Assembly (NCBI GenBank): GCA_947311845.1
Contig: CAMZMU010000107.1
Location: 39,292,588-39,356,587 of the forward strand
Source of the DNA: Poa pratensis
Taxonomy: Eukaryota > Streptophyta > Magnoliopsida > Poales > Poaceae
Length of the DNA: 64,000 bases
Direction of reading: 5' to 3'
The notes under the pieces were generated by a model that had not been told where the DNA came from, searched no databases, and worked only from the letters and a program-made list of their open reading frames with translations. The translations under genes and the position numbers were made by a program. Below are positions 61,631-64,000 of the stretch, one piece after another; positions within the stretch are counted from its first letter, which is position 1, and every line of letters starts with the position of its first letter.

Positions 61631-62387
61631 AGGCGTCAGGCGTGCTCACCAGCCTCAGCTTGTGCTCCGGGTGCATTACGTGACTGACCGTCGCCGGCAG
61701 CGCCCCGGAGGCCCTAGGGAGATCGCCTGATCCCTTCTTCTTCCCAGCTGTAAAGCTCCCCTCGCCTGATCCCTCCTTCTTCCTAGCAAAGCTCCCCAGG
61801 ACGCCCGGCCTGATGGGCGCGCTGGCCACCCAGTTCTGATAGCCGGTCAGCCTGTTGTTGGTGTCCACGAGGCAACGCACGTGAAGGAACACCTCCTCGC
61901 CGTCGTCGTAGCTGGAGCGGTAGGACAAGGACGACGTCGAGTTCTTCCTGCACATGCCGCACGCGGCGGACGGGTAGCAGTCGAGATCGAAGGCGCGGCC
62001 GTCCTGGACGACGCGCCTCGGCAGCAAGGCGCAGCACGGGTGCAGGCGGCAGTCCTCTTCGCGGTTGTAGTACCTGTAGCCAAGAAGCTCGAGTCCACAC
62101 AAACCGCAGTTGTACATTTGACGGTGGCTGCTGGAGTCCGGCGCGGCATACAGCACGAAGTTGCCGGCGGCGTAGTTGACGTGCTTGAGGGTGGGTGGAG
62201 CGGTGGCGCAGTCTGCGTGGGCGTCGAAGTTGCATGGCTCGCACCGGTAGTGCTCTGTCCCTTCTCCGTGCCGCTGGCATACGTCGCAAGTGAACCACGA
62301 ACTTGGTATGTTCACCAGGCGCAGCTTGTGCTCCGGGTGCAACTCGTGATTCACCGTCGCCGGCCGCGCCCCAGCTGAGATAGTCAT
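61608..62387 (-). CDS. DC1 (Cys/His-rich C1) zinc-finger protein, first unit
   Basis: 259-codon frame starting at the ATG of MTISAGARPA. DC1 proteins are plant-specific, bind zinc, and are mostly linked to hormone and stress responses; molecular role unknown. First C1-like finger: HPEHKLRLV (17-25), C34-x2-C37, C49-x2-C52, H57 and C60. Second: C94-x2-C97 with DCRLHPCC (112-119). Third: C143-x2-C146 with LHVRC (168-172). After TGYQNWVASAPIRP a basic linker (200-225) leads into PATVSHVMHPEHKLRLV, which is the start of a second unit, then shifts frame and ends at a TAA after QLRRM. The gene is thus a two-unit tandem broken between units. The first unit alone could still fold. Confidence 0.85.
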   Translation of the reverse strand: MTISAGARPATVNHELHPEHKLRLVNIPSSWFTCDVCQRHGEGTEHYRCEPCNFDAHADCATAPPTLKHVNYAAGNFVLYAAPDSSSHRQMYNCGLCGLELLGYRYYNREEDCRLHPCCALLPRRVVQDGRAFDLDCYPSAACGMCRKNSTSSLSYRSSYDDGEEVFLHVRCLVDTNNRLTGYQNWVASAPIRPGVLGSFARKKEGSGEGSFTAGKKKGSGDLPRASGALPATVSHVMHPEHKLRLVSTPDASVQLRRM

Positions 62388-63996
62388 CTGTGCTCAATAA
62401 TCTCTTTGCCTCCCAACTTGTCAAAGGCGACCTACAGGCTAGATCGAGTAACAGCTTTTAGAACATGTCAACAGCCAGAGAAAGAAGATACAACAAAAAA
62501 AAACTTAATCGAAAAAAAATAGACAGAGAACAACCCAACGGATCGATTTCTAACGAGATCTTCCTTTTCTTCAAGATATATAGGAGGAACTTATGAACAC
62601 GATTGATTGCTCCATGGCATAGCCGAGGTAAACACACCAAGAGAGATAAGTGACTCGGAATTATTCACCTTGGGCGGCCGGGACCCCACGATCGAGTGCC
62701 AGAAGATTGTGTGCGCGCGAAAGGAAACTGCTCTCTTATAGTGAGAGAGAGAGATGACTGAAGAGCCAACGAAGAAAACTTCTCTACCGAGCGAGAGAGA
62801 CAGAGAGAGATATGCTTGAGGAGCCAGCGAAGGAAAACTTCTCTCTTGACCTTATCTGTACTTCGATGGATACAGCTTCTTGAAGGATTTTAAATGGAAT
62901 AGAAAGTTTCCTGAGCCAACTGGCATTTAGTTTACTTGAAAAAAGAGTTTGGTCCTCCAGCAATTCTTATAGAAAAGAAGAATTGACCCCGTTTATCTCT
63001 AAGAATATTAAGCTCACTAGGAATAGAGGCCTCTCCTTCATCGTGGCCCCACTTGTAAGGTTGGAATAAAAAAATCTAGAGGTATATAGCTCCTGATGTT
63101 TGTGGCCCACGTCTAAGCTATCTAAAAAATAAGATATCTTCTTATTTGTGGCCCCACTTTTTAGTTGTGCAAATAGATAGCTCTCCTTAATTATTTGTGA
63201 GTTATGTTAAAAGGTAGAGCTAAAAAAGATCTAATCTTAATTATGGCCGCACTTTCAGTTTATCAATTTTTTCGTAAAATAAATTGCTTGGTGCTTTGGT
63301 TCCACATTTCAGGTCGAAAAAAACGTTTTCACCTTGTATCCGGTCTCGGGGCGTTCCGAAATTGTGTGGCTAGTTGTACAGATTTTTTTAAACATGCACT
63401 TAGCCGTACACCCTATTTTTACCATCCATTCGTGTTGAAAATCCTATAGATAGGTTATGCTCCTGACATGAATTTATACGGCATAAAAATGAACTTACAA
63501 CATTTTTATTATATTATTTAACAAAGTCTCACAAAACAAATATATCAATCGGTCAAAGTCATTTTTTTCGGTATCTGTCGCAATGCCAAATAATATTATG
63601 GAGTAGTTCTGATCGCTGCCAAGTGCCCTAACCTTAACACCAATATACGTCATCTAAATCAGGTGACTCACAAAACTAGCCAAACGGCGAGCCGGGAATC
63701 TAAACCGGGTCCAGTAGAGTATGCATAGTCTACATACACACTAGAAGTTGATACCTCCTTCTTCAGTCTAGCCTGACATGTCGTCGACGTCGTGACGATG
63801 CGTGCGAGCCAACGCCACCCTCCTGCGTGCGGCCATCAGCACGGGTCCGCCATCGAGAACCCACAGCACTACGCTGTCAAGACTCGCTGTTATTGACGTG
63901 CGTCCCAACGCAATTCTCTCTCCTGGAGGTGGCATACCGCCATTCTCCGAGATGGGAGACCTGACTCTAGAGTTCTCCCTGGAGCAGCATGGGTAA
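62388..63996. other. Region upstream of the DC1 gene, no other gene seen
   Basis: TATATAT on the minus strand at 62576-62582 is a possible TATA box. 62735-62850 holds GA-rich microsatellite sequence and a diverged direct duplication of about 75 bp (GAAGAGCCAACGAAGAAAACTTCTCT / GAGGAGCCAGCGAAGGAAAACTTCTCT). 63030-63260 has four copies of GTGGCCCCAC-like text in AT-rich context. 63780-63996 is more GC-rich, with a frame open to near the window edge that I do not recognise. Confidence 0.4.
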
Positions 63997-64000
63997 GAAG

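Overview
The window is nuclear DNA of a grass, most likely a Triticeae species (wheat, Aegilops or barley group). The signs are four GC-rich, intron-poor grass-type genes spaced widely between deeply nested LTR retrotransposons, a solo LTR with BARE/Angela/WIS-like ends, and chromovirus-type Ty3/gypsy pol sequence. I see no bacterial, organellar or viral context. Family names come from memory of sequence ends and could not be checked against a repeat library.

Layout. 1-3404: 5' end (LTR, tRNA-Asp-type primer site, broken gag/protease) of an Athila-like gypsy element on the minus strand, inserted into an LTR of a second gypsy family. 3405-11485: two minus-strand elements of that second family sharing one LTR (7040-7693). 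One is scrambled, with its integrase core inverted. The other keeps RT/RNase H/integrase-N sequence but has a 1.37 kb Mutator-like element inside its RT. 12772-13962: glycosyltransferase family 14 (Core-2/I-branching-like) gene, minus strand. 16350-25083: a pile of LTRs without internal domains: two of a Fatima-like family, two of a second TGATACGTCC-type family in opposite orientations, one Copia-type, plus a LINE remnant.

25540-45490: a complete 19.95 kb non-coding LTR element with roughly 6.06 kb LTRs, tRNA-iMet-type primer site, polypurine tract and intact 5-bp target duplication. Its 5' LTR holds a further 4.47 kb solo LTR. 45790-53000 holds a two-exon cytochrome c gene (minus) and a single-exon secretory class III peroxidase gene (plus), separated by GC-rich retro-fragments with LINE-like 3' tails. 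54340-57991 is another long solo LTR, related to the 6-kb LTR family. 60896-62387 is a minus-strand DC1 (Cys/His-rich C1) gene made of two tandem units, broken by a one-base frameshift between them.

The genes do not form a pathway: they are a Golgi-type glycosyltransferase, a mitochondrial electron carrier, an apoplastic peroxidase and a zinc-finger protein of the DC1 family. The most notable content is the non-coding long-LTR retroelement and its relatives, the Mutator-like element with an unrelated GC-rich cargo, and the number of solo LTRs with readable target duplications. I found no new multi-gene system.
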